A DNA stretch of 64,000 bases from Azolla caroliniana (GCA_043228905.1 JBHGNT010000007.1:14198001-14262000); one strand, 5' to 3'. Shown: positions 42,212 to 54,359, counted from the stretch's first letter. The notes: a model not told the origin generated them from the sequence alone. Made by a program: numbers and translations.

Positions 42212-43905
42212 ATGCTGGAACAACATGGAAAAGCATTTGCATTCACATCGAAGGAGATAGGGTGCGTTGATCCGAAGATAGTGGAGCCGATGGTGATCTT
42301 CACGATTGACCATGTGTCGTGGAGCCTGAAGCCGATTCCGGTGCCACGGGCGCATATTCCGAAAATCATTGACTTGCTCAAGGAGAAGGTGGAGATGGGG
42401 ATTCTAGAGCCATCAAACGCTCTGTACTCTAATCAATGGTTTACGGTTCCGAAGAAGAATGGGTCACTCCGATTTATCCAAGACTTGCAACCGGTGAACA
42501 AGGTCACGATTTGGAACTCCAGAGTCGGTCCGATAGTGGACGAATTTGCGGAAGCATTTGCCGGACGCGCGATATACTCCATCGGAGACCTATACTCCGG
42601 ATATGACCAATTCCAACTACCCGTGGAGAGCCGAGACATCACTACCATGCAGACACCGATAGGATTAGTCCGGATGTGTACACTACCACAAGGCGCGACA
42701 AACTCAGTCGCACATATGATGAATGCGATGAACAAGGTGCTCCGGGATTGCATACCGGAGATAATGATGTCGTTCCTAGATGATATTCCGATGAAAGGGT
42801 GTGCGGTGGAAGAAAAAGATGAAGCTATGGATGAACAGGGATGCCGAAGGTTCATAGTCAACCATATCCGTGATTGTGAGAAAGTGTTATGGAAGTTAGA
42901 AGATGTGCATCTAACACTTTCCGGAGAGAAATCGGCATTCGGACAAGAAGAAATATTGGTAGTCAGACATCTATGTGGGCCCTACGGCCAAAGACCATCA
43001 CCAACCAAGATTGATGCGATTCAAGCTATGAAAGAAGTATGTGAGTCACAATCCGAAGTCCGAAGGTTTCTTGGAGCATGTGCATTCTATCACATATGGA
43101 TTCCGCACTACGCACATATTGCGGACCGCTCTATCACTTGTTGCGGAAGGGTAAGAAGTTTGAATGGAAACCGGAGCATACCAAAGCTGTGAAGAAGCTC
43201 AAGAAATCACTACGGAGGGCAAAAGCACTAAAGAAGCCGAACTATGACCAACCAATCATAGTAACGGTTGACACAAGTCCAACCGGAATCGGATGGGTCA
43301 TCAATCACGTCGATCCGGAAGGTTCGCGATATCTGATCCGATTCGGAGCAAAGGTTCTCAACGAAAGACAACGCGGATATGCACAAGTTAAAAGAGAATT
43401 ATCGAGAGTCGTGTCGGCAATCAAATCGGATCGAGATTATTTGATCGTAGCCGAAGTAGTGATCGAAACGGATTGTCTTCCGATACTTGGGATGATGCGG
43501 TGTTGCACGATACCGGATGTGGCTATGCTAAGATGGATTGCATATGTTAAGTCGCTTAATCCGGAGGTACGACAAATCTCCGGAAAAGACAACGCGGTAT
43601 CGGATATGTTATCAAGGGCGCGGTTCAGAGATAACATAACCGAATCCGATAATGAAGAATTTTCCGAAGACTACTTTGCTTCGGAACACATATGCCGGGT
43701 GGACGTAATCCAAGAATTCCGGGAAGAAGAATACGAGGGAGAAAGCTTGTTGATCAGGAAAATGCTACGAGAAATCGAGGAATCATTAGAAAATAAAGAG
43801 AAGAGAGTCGAGATCCGAAGTAAGAAACGGCAAGTCCGAAAGTTCTTCTTGGAAAATGGATTTTTATGGAGGGAGCCGAAAAGACCGGGTGGCATACCAC
43901 TTTGA
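42212..43905 (+). pseudogene. Gypsy D reverse transcriptase and RNase H
   Basis: RT in 42212-43130: PVPRAHIPKIIDLLKEKV, NQWFTVPKKNGSLRF, DLYSGYDQFQ, LPQGATNS and the loop F-L-D-D at about 42772-42783. A frameshift at about 43125 moves the rest to another frame (43130-43905): LYHLLRKGKKFEW, then RNase H with TVDTSPTGIGWVINH and TDCLPIL, then AMLRWIAYVKSLNPEV. There is one frameshift but no stop in either half, so this is among the better preserved pol regions here. Confidence 0.87.
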
Positions 43906-43938
43906 GTAGTCGGGACAAAAGAGCAATGAAACCAGGTA

Positions 43939-45184
43939 ATGTCCGAATTTCACGAATCTGATTGGGCTGGACATCGGGGAACATGGGCAACATTTGGGAA
44001 GATCAAGCAAAGATATTGGTGGAAGAATATGTACAAAGATGTCGCGGAGTTCACGGAAAGCTACGAGAAGTGTCAAATCTACTCCGGAGTTCGAGACAAA
44101 GATGAGTTACATCCGACATTCTCACCGGCAATCAACTTCAAATGGATGGTCGACATTGTAGCCATGACAACCGGGATCGGACAAAAGAAGTACTTGGTGT
44201 TAGCTCGGGAAGATCTCACAAATCAAGTAGAAGGTCGGGCGCTACGAAGAAAAACGTGTTCTGTGGTATGTCAATTTCTTTTGGAAGAAGTGTTTTGCAG
44301 GTATGGGTGCGTAGGACAAGTGATTGCGGATCGGGGAGAACTTGACTATGATAAAGCTAAGGAATTCTTCACTAAACATGGAGTTCGGTTAACACTGACA
44401 ACGGCATGCAATCCGGAAGCCAACGGGAAGATCGAACGAGGACATAGTCCGATTGTCAAAGCACTTGCGAAGGCATGCAATGGAAGGGTGAAGGATTGGC
44501 CGCAAATGCTTTCGTATGCACTATGGGCGGATCAAACGACGCATAGCTCCGTAACTGATTACATGCCGGCAGAACTCATGACCTAACAAGCACTGGTAAT
44601 GCCAACGGAAACCGCAATCGCGACATGGACAATGCTACCGTAGAAGGAAGAGATGAGCCGGGAAGAACTACTAGCGGTCCGGAGACGACAACTAGAGGGA
44701 AGCACGATTCCGGAATAAAAGCCGGTTCAACACAAAGCACCGACTACGACTGCGAAAGATTGAAGAAGGAGATTGGGTGATTGTCTACGACAGTAGTTTG
44801 GATCATCAACATACAACGATGCGGAAGTTCGCGAAAAGGTGGTTCGGGCCATATGAGGTTCGGAAAGTTTTCGACAATGGAACTTACCGACTAAGTGAGT
44901 TGGATGGAGCGATACTACGAGTGCCTATAGCAGGGAAACGGGTGAAGATCTTCAAGAAGCGGACTAACAACGAATCTTGTGTAGCCATAGACGAGATCAA
45001 CAATGAGGAGCAACCGGACAAAGATCGTGGTGATGCGGATAGCAAAGAAAGTGGACTTCAACTCGTAGTCGACATAAGGGAAGATTCGGAGAGCGATACG
45101 GATGGAGGCGAATATGGAACATCGAGAACTTCGGCACATACCGGAGGATGTGCGGGTTTAGAGGCGGTGAGTGTCGTAGTGTAA
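43939..45184 (+). pseudogene. Gypsy D integrase (stops)
   Basis: Zinc finger EFHESDWAGHRG ... YEKCQ (the first Cys is changed to Tyr), core MVDIVAMT, IADRGELD and NGKIERGHSP, then a stop at 44584-44586. The C-terminus at 44777-45184 has RKFAKRWFGPYEV and KRVKIFKKR and an acidic end. A purine-rich run (about 45146-45171) precedes the 3' LTR. Confidence 0.84.
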
Positions 45185-45971
45185 TTTACACACTACATGG
45201 GAATTGCATTTTGTCCATCCGGATAGAGAATGAAATACCCGGTAAGAACCGGACGAAGAGGAACCGGCAAGGAAGAGCCGGATGAAGAAGGCCAGTGAGA
45301 GTCTCTTACGGGATGAAGAGACACAATTGTAAATATAAGAAACATTAAAATTTCTATTACGTGTATAAGGCAAGATTTGAACCCTACACCTCCACACGAA
45401 CAAACTCTAGCCTTACCATTATACTAACTTATTCTAAATGTTATAAATATAGATTTAATATGTATAAAACCTTTATTTTCGCCTACCTTTATTAAAAGGT
45501 AAGTCATGCATTTTTTAAAATGCGTGAAAAATTTTATTTATATGCACACTAATAAAATTACGCATGCACATCTAGTGGGCATGAATGCTAAATTTAGGAA
45601 ATTGTAGTGGGAAAAGAAAAGCATGCAAATTTAGAGAGCATGAACACTTTAGCAAAGCAAGAAGCTATGCTTAGCCTCTTCCGTCCTTATATAAGGAGGA
45701 GAGAAAGATGTATAAGGGTTGGTTATTTTTGGATTAACTATTGATCAATATAAAAATTATTCGTGGGATTCACGATTTATGCATCTACTTCTTTCTTAAC
45801 AACCTAAGTACCAATTAATATAGTATACTCGTGTGATTCACGAGTTTCTTATCTTTCTCTTTGCTATCTACTCATAATTAATCTCTATCTCACGATCTCC
45901 TTTCTCCTAGTCCAAAACCCCAACGGTTCCCACCCGACTCACGTAACGATCCGGCGCCGAGAGGCACGACA
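45172..45971 (+). repeat. Gypsy D 3' LTR (800 bp)
   Basis: Matches 37885-38698 with about 20 substitutions and a 14-bp indel. Ends GGCACGACA and then returns to copia G Gag. Confidence 0.92.
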
Positions 45972-46863
45972 ACGTCTTGGTCATAGAAGATGCACCAGTA
46001 CCTGCTCGGGCATGGATATTGGAGCTATGTCGACGAAGCAAATGACACATCACCTAATTCGACACACAGAGACTTCTCAGCTTGGGAACAGTCGGCGAGC
46101 AGAGTTCTCTATTGCTTCGCGTCTTGTGTGGGCGAACAACTTCTGAGCTATATTTGGGATGCGAAAATGCCGAAGGATGCTTGGGGAAATCTGAAAAAGA
46201 TTTTCGCCGCAAGCACCACAACTAGAAAGCTCTAACTCTGACAGGAGTTGAGCAACTTGCGACAACATGATTTGTCGGTGGCTGATTACACCTCGAAGAT
46301 CAAAGATATATGTGACTCCTTAGCCTCCATCAATGTGAACGTTAAGGAAGGCGAAATGGTGCAGATTTATCTCGGGGGACTGGCGTCGGAGTTCGAAGCG
46401 TTCCAAACTGTTGTGTGCACATGGGAGAATACGTCGTCGTTTTTCGACCTACAGTCAATGCTCCTTATAGAGGTGAACCACGCGGGTGCGTCGACTAGTA
46501 CGCACGCCGATTGCAAGATGTTGTACACTGAGGGAAATAGCCTCGTGGTCGTGGCGGACAAGGCGAGTCAGTGCGCAATGGAGGCGGCCGACACGATCAA
46601 GGAAGAAGCCACAGAAGTGATGCTGACAACAATTCCAGACCCTCCGAAAACAAGGGGAGTTGAGGTGGCGAGAACCAACAAGGGAAATCCGTCGCAAAAT
46701 GCTGGTATTGTGGCAAGAAAGGCCACAAAGAGAGCGAGTGTTGGAAGAAGCGCGCCAATTCGGAAAAAACTGGATCTGGATCCGAACAAACTGACAAAGG
46801 AAATCGGCAGTGATCGCACTACGTCGAAGGATCTGAAAAAGTCGGAAAGGGGGCAGCCTTCAT
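45972..46863 (+). pseudogene. Copia G Gag, main part
   Basis: MHQYLLGHGYWSYVDEAND continues the copia Gag. There are two stops around 46233-46241, then a frame to about 46520 (VEQ-like block MVQIYLGGLASEFEAF). From about 46530 the true frame changes: the Arg-Gly-rich segment and the knuckle CWYCGKKGHKESEC (about 46699-46740) are in a different frame from the long open one, which is a shadow there. This frame ends in a TGA near 46815. Confidence 0.8.
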
Positions 46864-47239
46864 GACGAGACACACTGCAAACTCGATGAAGAAGATCACC
46901 CCGAAATCGGAAGACGTGTGGTATGTTGACTCCAACACGTCAAACCGCATGATGAGCCATAAGGAGTGGTTCTCATACCTTGAGAAACCGATGCAATCGA
47001 GAGTAGTCGCAACAGGAGACGACACTCCGCATCCGATCGAGAATATCGGTGAAGTTCCCCTAAGCCATGTCAGGCAAAAAGGGAAACTCATGAACGTGTT
47101 ACATGTCCCGACAATTACGAAGAATCTGGTTTCGGTCAGGCAGATCGTCGACCAGGGGATGCAAGTCCGGTTCACGCATATCGGGTGCTTCATTGAGGAG
47201 GAAGGCCAAGTTATTGCACAAGGGTGCTGAGACGAGAGG
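46862..47239 (+). pseudogene. Copia G protease
   Basis: VWYVDSNTSNRMMSHKEWFSY: D-S-N replaces the canonical D-S-G of copia proteases. It continues through NLVSVRQIVDQGMQVRF to a TGA at 47228-47230, after which the same frame continues. Confidence 0.82.
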
Positions 47240-48079
47240 ATGTTTATCCTCGAGACCAATGACGTTGGCACCGCAATGTTCGCAAAAGGACAAAAAGTCG
47301 AGTCGGACATCGACTTGTGGCACAAGCGGATAGGCCACGTCAACTATCAAAGGCTTCAAGACATGCAATCGAAACAAGTTGTGTTCGGATTGCCCAAATT
47401 TAGTGGTCGGAAGGCCCAAATTTGTGAAGCCTGCCAGCTAGGGAAGCAACACCGACTTCCTTTCCCAAACGAGCGTAACCAGAGCCGGAACAAGCTCAAC
47501 TTGATACATTCGGATGTATGGGGGCTGGCACAGAACGTTAGTCTTGGCGGGAGTCGATATTTTGTCTCCTTCATCGACGACTACATGCGGCACACGTGGA
47601 TCTATCTCATTGAAAAGAAGAGTGAAGTCTTCGACTGTTTTCGGGACCTTAAAAGCTTCGTAGAAAGGGAAACAGGGAGAAAGATCATGTGCCTGCGGTC
47701 GGATGGCGGAAAAGAATACTTTTTCGGCCAATTCAACAGTTATCTGCAACAAATGGGAATTCGACGCAAATTCAGTTGCAGGTATACGCTACAGCAAAAC
47801 GGCGTAGCCGAAAGGAAAAATCGGTCGGTTGTGGAAGCGGCACGGGCAATGCTGGAAGAAAGGAGCTTGCCCAAGTTCTATTGGGCCGAATCGGTACAAA
47901 CTGCAGTCTACATCCAAAATCGAATCGGAGACAAGATGTCGGCGTATGGGCTGTATTTCGGAAGGAAGCTGAATCTACGACACTTGAGAGTTTTCAGTAG
48001 CATTGCGTATGTGCATGTGCCGAAGGAGAAACGGAGGAAGTTGGACGTGAAAGCCGAGAAGTGTATCTTGGTCGGCTAG
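47240..48079 (+). pseudogene. Copia G integrase
   Basis: GAG-pre-integrase finger (LWHKRIGHVNYQRL ... CEACQLGKQH), core with DVWG Asp, FIDDY, RSDGGKEY Asp and the NGVAERKNRS Glu, then C-terminal KVFG-like RVFSSIAYVHV and KCILVG. The 279-codon frame has all catalytic residues and ends at a TAG (48077-48079) where copia A reads on. This is the best preserved integrase of its family here. Confidence 0.88.
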
Positions 48080-49505
48080 TCAGACGAACAAAAGGGTTAT
48101 AAGTGTTATAACCCCTGAACAAAACAAGCTCGCGTGAGCCGCGATGTTGTATTTGACGAGTCCGCGTCCTAGTACTTGCCCCTGACTCTGGACCTCAACT
48201 CCAACTCCGGACCCGAGTTCTGACGATGAGGTCAGTGAGGCTGAAATGACTCCGGATGACCGCGAAATCAAGACCCTGGATGATAGTCCGATTTCATTTC
48301 AACTAAGTGGACCAAATGAGCGACCGGGTCGGTTTGACTAGTCCGAAGAAGAGTCGGCGAGTACTGGAGACTCGGTCGTGCATTCCCCACGCAGGAAGCC
48401 GAGGAAACGGTTTACGCACAAGGAAAAAGGGAAGAAGAAGATGTCGGAGTACGGCACAGATAAGGGCGAGTTGGATCGACATGAATCTGACTCCGAGAAG
48501 AGCGATGACGGGCCTTCGAGAGTGAAGTCCGTGTCAGCCAAGAAAGCCTCAACATCGGCTAATGAGAAATTATGCCGATCTACCCACCAGAAGAACCCTG
48601 TTGTGCAGTTCGGGTACAACGAGGACATGGCGCATCACTATGCGTACATGTCGCGTGTAGCGGAAGTGCGTGAGCCAGAGAGCTACGCAGAAGCGGCAAA
48701 GGACGCAAATTGGCATGCCGCAATGGAGGAAGAAATGCACGCATTGGCAGAGAATGAAACCTCGGACCTGGTTGACGCACCAAAGGGTGTGAAGCCGATC
48801 GGATGTAGGTGGGTGTACAAGGTCAAGTATAACACCGACGGCTCGGTCAACTGATACAAGGCCCGGTTAGTAGCGAAAGGCTATGCACAGCAACACGGCA
48901 TTGACTGTGATGAGACATTTGCATCGGTCGCAAACATGATGCCCATCCGTGTTCTGCTTGCGGTAGCTGCGGCGAAGGGGTGGCATTTACATCAAATGGA
49001 TGTCAAGAATGCGTTCCTGCAAGGCGAGCTTGAGGAACAGGTGTACATTATACAACCCCCCAGATTTCACTACAGAATGAACACCTCGGCAGTCTGCCAG
49101 TTGAAGAAGTCCCTTTACGGACTAAAGCAAGCCCCACGTTCTTGGAACGCGAAAATCACGCAGTGATTGCGTCGGATGGGATTTGCGACATCCAAATCGA
49201 ACTCTTCATTGTTCATTTGGAAAGGTCGCCTCGGGCTGGTTAGTATTTTACTTTATGCTGATTACTTGATCATCACCGGCATTGACCGAGGTGAAACTGA
49301 CCGCGTAAATCTCCAGCTTGCGAGATCATTTGACATGAAGGACCTGGGGGACCTTCATTACTTCCTCGGAATCAAAGTGATATGTACCCCTAAAGGCATA
49401 CTGATCAGCCAACGGCATTACGTGTTGTGTATGCTCTTCAAGTTGGATAGAACCGTCAAGCTTCGCCCCAACTCCGAAAAGGTTTGCAACCCGAAGAGGT
49501 TCTGA
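48080..49505 (+). pseudogene. Copia G integrase-RT linker and reverse transcriptase
   Basis: The acidic, Ser/Lys-rich linker (to about 48600) is in several frames. RT starts at ESYAEAAKDANWHAAMEEEM, with CRWVYKVKYN, a TGA at 48852-48854, then [18 protein letters not shown] and [12 protein letters not shown], a stop at 49164-49166, then the catalytic loop LLYADYLIITG (about 49250-49283), where Y-A-D-Y replaces Y-V-D-D. It then runs through [12 protein letters not shown] to a stop near 49505. Confidence 0.82.
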
Positions 49506-50463
49506 CAGATTGTCGGAAGCCTCATATACTTGACTATCACTCGACCAGACGTCAGTTACCCAGTCAGTGTGATTAGTCAGTTCATGGCGCGGCCAACCAA
49601 GGAGCACCTTCAATGCACACAACGCGTACTCCGGTACGTCATTGGCACTATATCGGACCAATACTGTCGCGTAGTTAGTCGGCTACACCGTTGCTAATTG
49701 GGCCGGAAACACCAGCGATCGCCGATCCACATCCAAATTCGCGTTCTCTCTTGGGCGCGCCGCAATCGCGTGGAGTAGCAAGATGCAGCTGACAGTTGCA
49801 CTATCAAGCACCGAAGCCGAGTATAGAGGAGCGGTTGTCACCACATGCGAAGCCATCTGGCTAAAACGGCTACTTAAGGATCTGCAGGTGGAGGTGTCTG
49901 ATCCGACGACGATCTACTGTGACAACCTCGACAGCATCCAATTAGCGAAGAACCTTGTCTTCCATGCCCGGACTAAGCACATTGAGGTGCACTACCACTT
50001 TGTCCATGAGCGTGTCCTCCCCAGTGAAGTCGAACTTCAGTATGTTCCGACGGATTGGCAGACCACCGACATTTTCACCAAGCCCCTTGGTCTCGACAAG
50101 TTGCGGCAATTCTCAGGTGCGCTTGGGTTGCGACACCTCGATGTGCCGAACTTGAGGGGGAGAGAAGTCCCAGAAGACCACGGAACGGAGCAAGAAAGGA
50201 GCAGAAGAGACCGTGACGCCGAGTCGAATGATGAATTCGATTTCAGGTCAGCTGAAGAAGCCCAGGGTGGATCCGTGAAAGAGTCCAAAAGCGGGCGTGA
50301 GGGAAGCAGCCAAAAGAAAGAGCCGAAGCCAGCCAAGCATGGGGGAGATGAAGCCAACTTGGACAAGAGCGAAAACCGATCGAAGGAAGCTGATACAGTT
50401 CGGATGTTTGATTCGGAGACGTCGAATCAACCGAGGGCAGCCAAAGAGGTGCCAACATCGTGA
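49506..50463 (+). pseudogene. Copia G RNase H and C-terminal extension
   Basis: Up to 49783 the RT end is in broken frames. From 49783 a 226-codon frame holds the RNase H end (VALSSTEAEYRGA, IYCDNLDSIQLA, HARTKHIEVHYHF, TTDIFTKPLG). It then runs on without a stop through NLRGREV into a highly charged Lys/Glu/Ser-rich tail ending at 50463. The first of two purine tracts (50151-50162) lies within this frame, so the tail is coded beyond what could have been an older 3' end. Confidence 0.8.
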
Positions 50464-50617
50464 CAGCAAGGGAGCTGAGAAGGGCTGCACGAGCACACAC
50501 GCCGACCGGAAGGGTTGAGGCGCGCGGAATCGAACAAGACGAGGAGCGCAAGCGAGGCGTGAAGCCAGAAGAAACCGGAGTGGTGATCCGGAAGAACCAA
50601 AAGAGCCTCAAGTTGAA

Positions 50618-50629
50618 CTTGAGGGGGAG
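50618..50629 (+). other. Copia G polypurine tract (second copy)
   Basis: CTTGAGGGGGAG directly before the 3' LTR. The same 12 bases stand at 50151-50162, 467 bp upstream. This outer copy is at the right place to prime plus-strand synthesis. Confidence 0.85.
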
Positions 50630-50946
50630 TGTTGAGATTCAAGCTCAACATTGGCCGGATCGGCTATGCAAGCCGAGAACCGGATCGGTTAGGACCGATC
50701 AGTTAGGCCGGACCGGTGTGCAAACTGGTGTGCAACGAGAAGCCGTAGTGGTGCGTAAACCGCAAGGCCGTTGGAAAGATATTCCACGTAGGAATATATT
50801 TTGGGAGTTATTGTAGAGCTCATTTATGAGCCTTGAAGTACGTGTCAGTACTTTTGTCAGTTCGTATGGACTTGTATAAAATTTCTCACTGAGCACATCC
50901 TATGTACAGACTGAGCATTATTATTTTGAAATAGAGTTGTGTGTAT

Positions 50947-51016
<70 letters not shown>

Positions 51017-51103
51017 GCGTATTGTGTGTGTCCAACCTTTCCATTAAACCTTGTTTTTTCCTATGTTCGGTTTTTTGTTGATTCCGCACGTTGTTCTTTT
51101 TCA
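50630..51103 (+). repeat. Copia G 3' LTR (474 bp)
   Basis: Matches the 5' LTR except for a pure (CT)n run of about 64 bp at 50950-51013. Ends TTTTTCA, followed by CTCAT. Confidence 0.92.
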
Positions 51104-51454
51104 CTCATGAACCGGTTGACTACTCCTACATCATAACCGATGTCCAGCCGGGTACACACCATCGCATACATCAAGCTCCCGACGGTAGAGGCATATGGTA
51201 TCTTCATCATATCCGTCTTCTCTGCCTTTGTCTTCGGGCTTTGCTTTTCGGCCAACTTGCAATTTGCCGGAAGTGTCAATCTGACCGGTTTCATCTCCAA
51301 CATGTTGAACCTTTGAATCACCTTTGTCACGTACTTGTCTTGTGACCCAGTTCTCACCAGGTCTATTCGATCCGGTTTCCGGATCTCTTCCGTTTCTCAC
51401 CGGGTCCATTTCATTCATAACCAGATCTCATCCGGAGGGACCGATTTCCCAACA
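51104..51454 (-). mobile_element. Copia H, RT fragment fused to 5' LTR end
   Basis: 51109-51347 is RT (KYVTKVIQRFNMLEMKPVRL, MKIPYASTVGSLMYAMVCTR, IGYDVGVVNRFMS), continuous with 37297 once copia G is removed. From about 51350 to 51454 it is the start of an LTR (TGTTGGGAAATCGG on the minus strand at 51454). The rest of the LTR, primer site, gag, protease, integrase and most of RT are deleted. TTAAC follows. Confidence 0.87.
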
Positions 51455-51459
51455 TTAAC

Positions 51460-52890
51460 AACATGCCACCACGATGATGTAATTCTAGTTTTCCCATGGT
51501 ATATACCAACCTTTTCCACAAAATAAGGAATTATTTCTGCCCAAGGTTGGGTACCTATGCACATACCTTTCAACAAATTGAATCTTCGAGCCACAATATG
51601 ATTCTCCAAATTTAGTAATATAACTCCCCCTAACCGTTTTGGAGTACAGATATTGTTCCATGATACCCAACTCATACCTAGTTTTGATTCTTTCTTCCAC
51701 AATGTATATTTTTTATTTTTTGATCAAGTGATTTCTTTGTCCAAGGTAATAATGACAAAAAATAAAAAATCATTGGAATCATTATAGCTTGTACCACTTT
51801 GAGACAAGTACTAAACAGTCATGCTTGAGACTTCCAATACATAAATTTGTCTAAAATGGTCCCCGATATCCAATTCAAACTTTGAGACGTTGAGATATCA
51901 ACACCAATAGGATAACCTAAGTGCCGACACACATTGCCTTGATCCAATATTTGGCCACACCATCCAAGATCAACCAAATCACTCTTAGTGCATTTAATGA
52001 GCATCGACTTTCGCATATTTATATGTAATCCTGACGCCAATGCAAACACTTTCCACACATCCATGGCTTTTGCTATATTATCAGGTACCGCTTTAAGAAA
52101 TAAGAATGAATCATCGGCCAATGCCTGAGCTATCAATTGTTTCCCTAATGGTAGAGCTAGTCCAACTATTTCCCCACATGTTGCCAACTCATGCATCTTC
52201 ACCAAAATCGGGTGTGTAAGCAATTGCAAATAATAATGGACTCAATGGACATCCTTGTCTAAGTGATCTTGCCAATGGTATTGCCATAGTTACTCCAGCA
52301 TTTAACATAATGTCTGACACTACACCTAATCTCACCAACAACGGGATGAGAGACATCCTTTCCCCAAAACCCATATGGGACAAGAGTTGAGTAATAAAAG
52401 GCCAACTTACATGATCATATGCCTTCTCGATATCTAGTTATATAATTACAATTTGTTGTTTGGATTATTTTGCATAATGCATTGCCATTTGCACATTCAA
52501 AATATTATGCAAGTTATCCCTTCCCTTAATAAACCCATATTGCATTGGATGGACCACATACGACAATACCTTTTGAAGTCTATTTGCAATTACTTTGGCA
52601 AAAATCTTATACAACCCACCCATTAATGATATCGGTCTCCATTGACCAAAAGACATAGGAGATCCAACTTTTGGTATACGTTTAACCAGACCAATTTTCC
52701 ATGAATCAGGCATTTTACCAAAACTCCACACTTCTTGAAATAACATTGTTAGAGGTCCTTTGGGTTGTTGTACAAATGCTTTAAAACTTTCATTCGTAAT
52801 GCCATTCCAACCTGAACTTTTATCAACTGAGAGATGTGACAATACACATTCAACCTCCTCCTCCTTTATATCCTCCTCCAAGGCCAACAT
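51460..52890 (-). pseudogene. LINE J reverse transcriptase
   Basis: Motifs in order on the minus strand: KSSGWNGITNESFK, then FGQWRPISLMGGLYKIFAKV and YGFIKGRDNLHN (52465-52890), RQGCPLSPLLFAIA (about 52215-52260, another frame), ALADDSFLFL with the catalytic D-D (about 52095-52130), CRHLGYPIG and the thumb (51819-51900). 51460-51702 adds the following LINE block. At least three frameshifts separate these. Confidence 0.84.
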
Positions 52891-53643
52891 GACATGTTGC
52901 CCACCAATCGTTGTAACTTAGTTAAAGATCATTGATCTCGCTTGTGTTATGTCATCATTTCGATTACCTTCTTGCCCAAAAAGATTCGTGAAATGCTTAA
53001 CACACTCATCAAAAATCACTTGTGGGTTTGTATTTAAAGTTCCATCAATCTCTATGCATATCACATTCATCCTAGCATGAGATGCATGCAACCCATGGAA
53101 AAACTTATGTGAATGACAGTTGTGATCATGTACTTCATTTTTTATAGCCATCACCCGTGATTGTTGATAACTACAAACTCTAACACTTGTAAAGCGTGTG
53201 ACAATGCTTCTTGAATATCCAACAACACATCATCAAATGGACTTTTCACCAACAATGCATTACATCTGTCTAGAAATTGTTGGATTAAACTCATCTTTTG
53301 TTTACGGATGGATGCTTGATGAATTCCAAATATCATGTAAAGAGTTGAATATTAGAGAGACAAACATCCCATGACGAAAGACCATGAACATTAACTTGTC
53401 TAGTAAACTCTTCCACCAATTGTCCCATAGCATGTTTAAAGTTATTATGTCCAAGAAAAGATGAAGTAAACTGCAATGGTTATTTTCCCAATAATGATCT
53501 AAAATCATCCACAATTTGATGTGTGCATTCCAACACAATCTGGAAATGATCTAAAGATCCAATCCCCCTATACACTTGCATAGTCGGCGTTGGCAAGAAT
53601 GTCTCATCATGCATAATGTAAATTGATCCAATCTACTCCAAGT

Positions 53644-54240
53644 TTATCTATATTGTGCAGATTGAAATGTATAACCAACATCATGTCCATTGATCCAAGT
53701 CCATGCATCATACCTTAAGACATTCATCATAAACAAATCCCAAACCTCTCGTTCAGGAGCATCCATTAGGCCATGCATCGAAGTATATTGACCCACCTCT
53801 GAACACATATTAAAATCACCTAACAAAAAACCTGCTCTTCCATGACGTAAAACTTGATGTAAACCTCTCCAAAGATGGATATGTTGCCCTGCAACATTTG
53901 GTGCATAAATACCTACCACCCAAATCTTATTCCCTTCATCATTAACTTCAACCACCAAAAACCAACCATTAACATCTCTTTGAACCACTATTGGTTTCAA
54001 ATTGTCCCTTACAATAAGCATTACGCCTGAATACAACCCCCCAGTGACTCCGACATAAAACACATGATATTGCTTATACTAAAGAGAATACCCAGACTTA
54101 ACATGCTCCTTATGTTCTACTGCACATAATACATCCCATTGACTAATAAAAATAGTTTTCCACATTCCATATCGCTTAGAAGAAGAACTATTCCCCTTAC
54201 ATTCCATGTGACTATTTTCATCACTCACTAATTAGGATAT
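53644..54240 (-). pseudogene. LINE J endonuclease
   Basis: Begins near 54220. Blocks: MWKTIFISQWDVLCAVEHKE, then TGGLYSGVMLIVRDNL, VVGIYAPN and LLGDFNMC (about 53820-53840), and the end YTFQSAQYR near 53650. The open part is 53644-54063. Between 53644 and 52890 the sequence continues as the connecting region with three open pieces (53302-53538, 53151-53336, 52918-53154) that resemble LINE interdomain sequence. Confidence 0.8.
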
Positions 54241-54359
54241 TTGTTGGCTTGTTCACGTTCTTGTTGTGCCAATATCTTGGGTATATCCCTGAAATAATCA
54301 CTTAAGACTGCAAATGCATTTTGCACAGATGGTTGTTTATCGGTGGATATCATTGTACC

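Larger units (their letters stand above)
37885..45971 (+). mobile_element. Gypsy D, full-length LTR retrotransposon
   Basis: LTRs 37885-38698 (814 bp) and 45172-45971 (800 bp), starting TGTCGTAGTGTAATTTACAC. By eye they differ at about 20 positions, mostly transitions, plus a 14-bp indel. Same lineage as gypsy A and B. A reversed solo LTR of the same family sits inside the element. The target duplication is not clean: left flank CGCAT, right flank ACGTC. Confidence 0.92.
37298..51103 (+). mobile_element. Copia G, full-length copia, interrupted by gypsy D
   Basis: LTRs at 37298-37734 and 50630-51103; CTCAT at 37293-37297 and again at 51104-51108 is the target duplication. Primer site TGGTATCAGAGC at 37735-37746. 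Gag is broken by gypsy D (37885-45971). The order gag, protease, integrase, RT, RNase H is complete, with many stops. It lies in the RT-RNase H junction of copia H. Confidence 0.93.
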
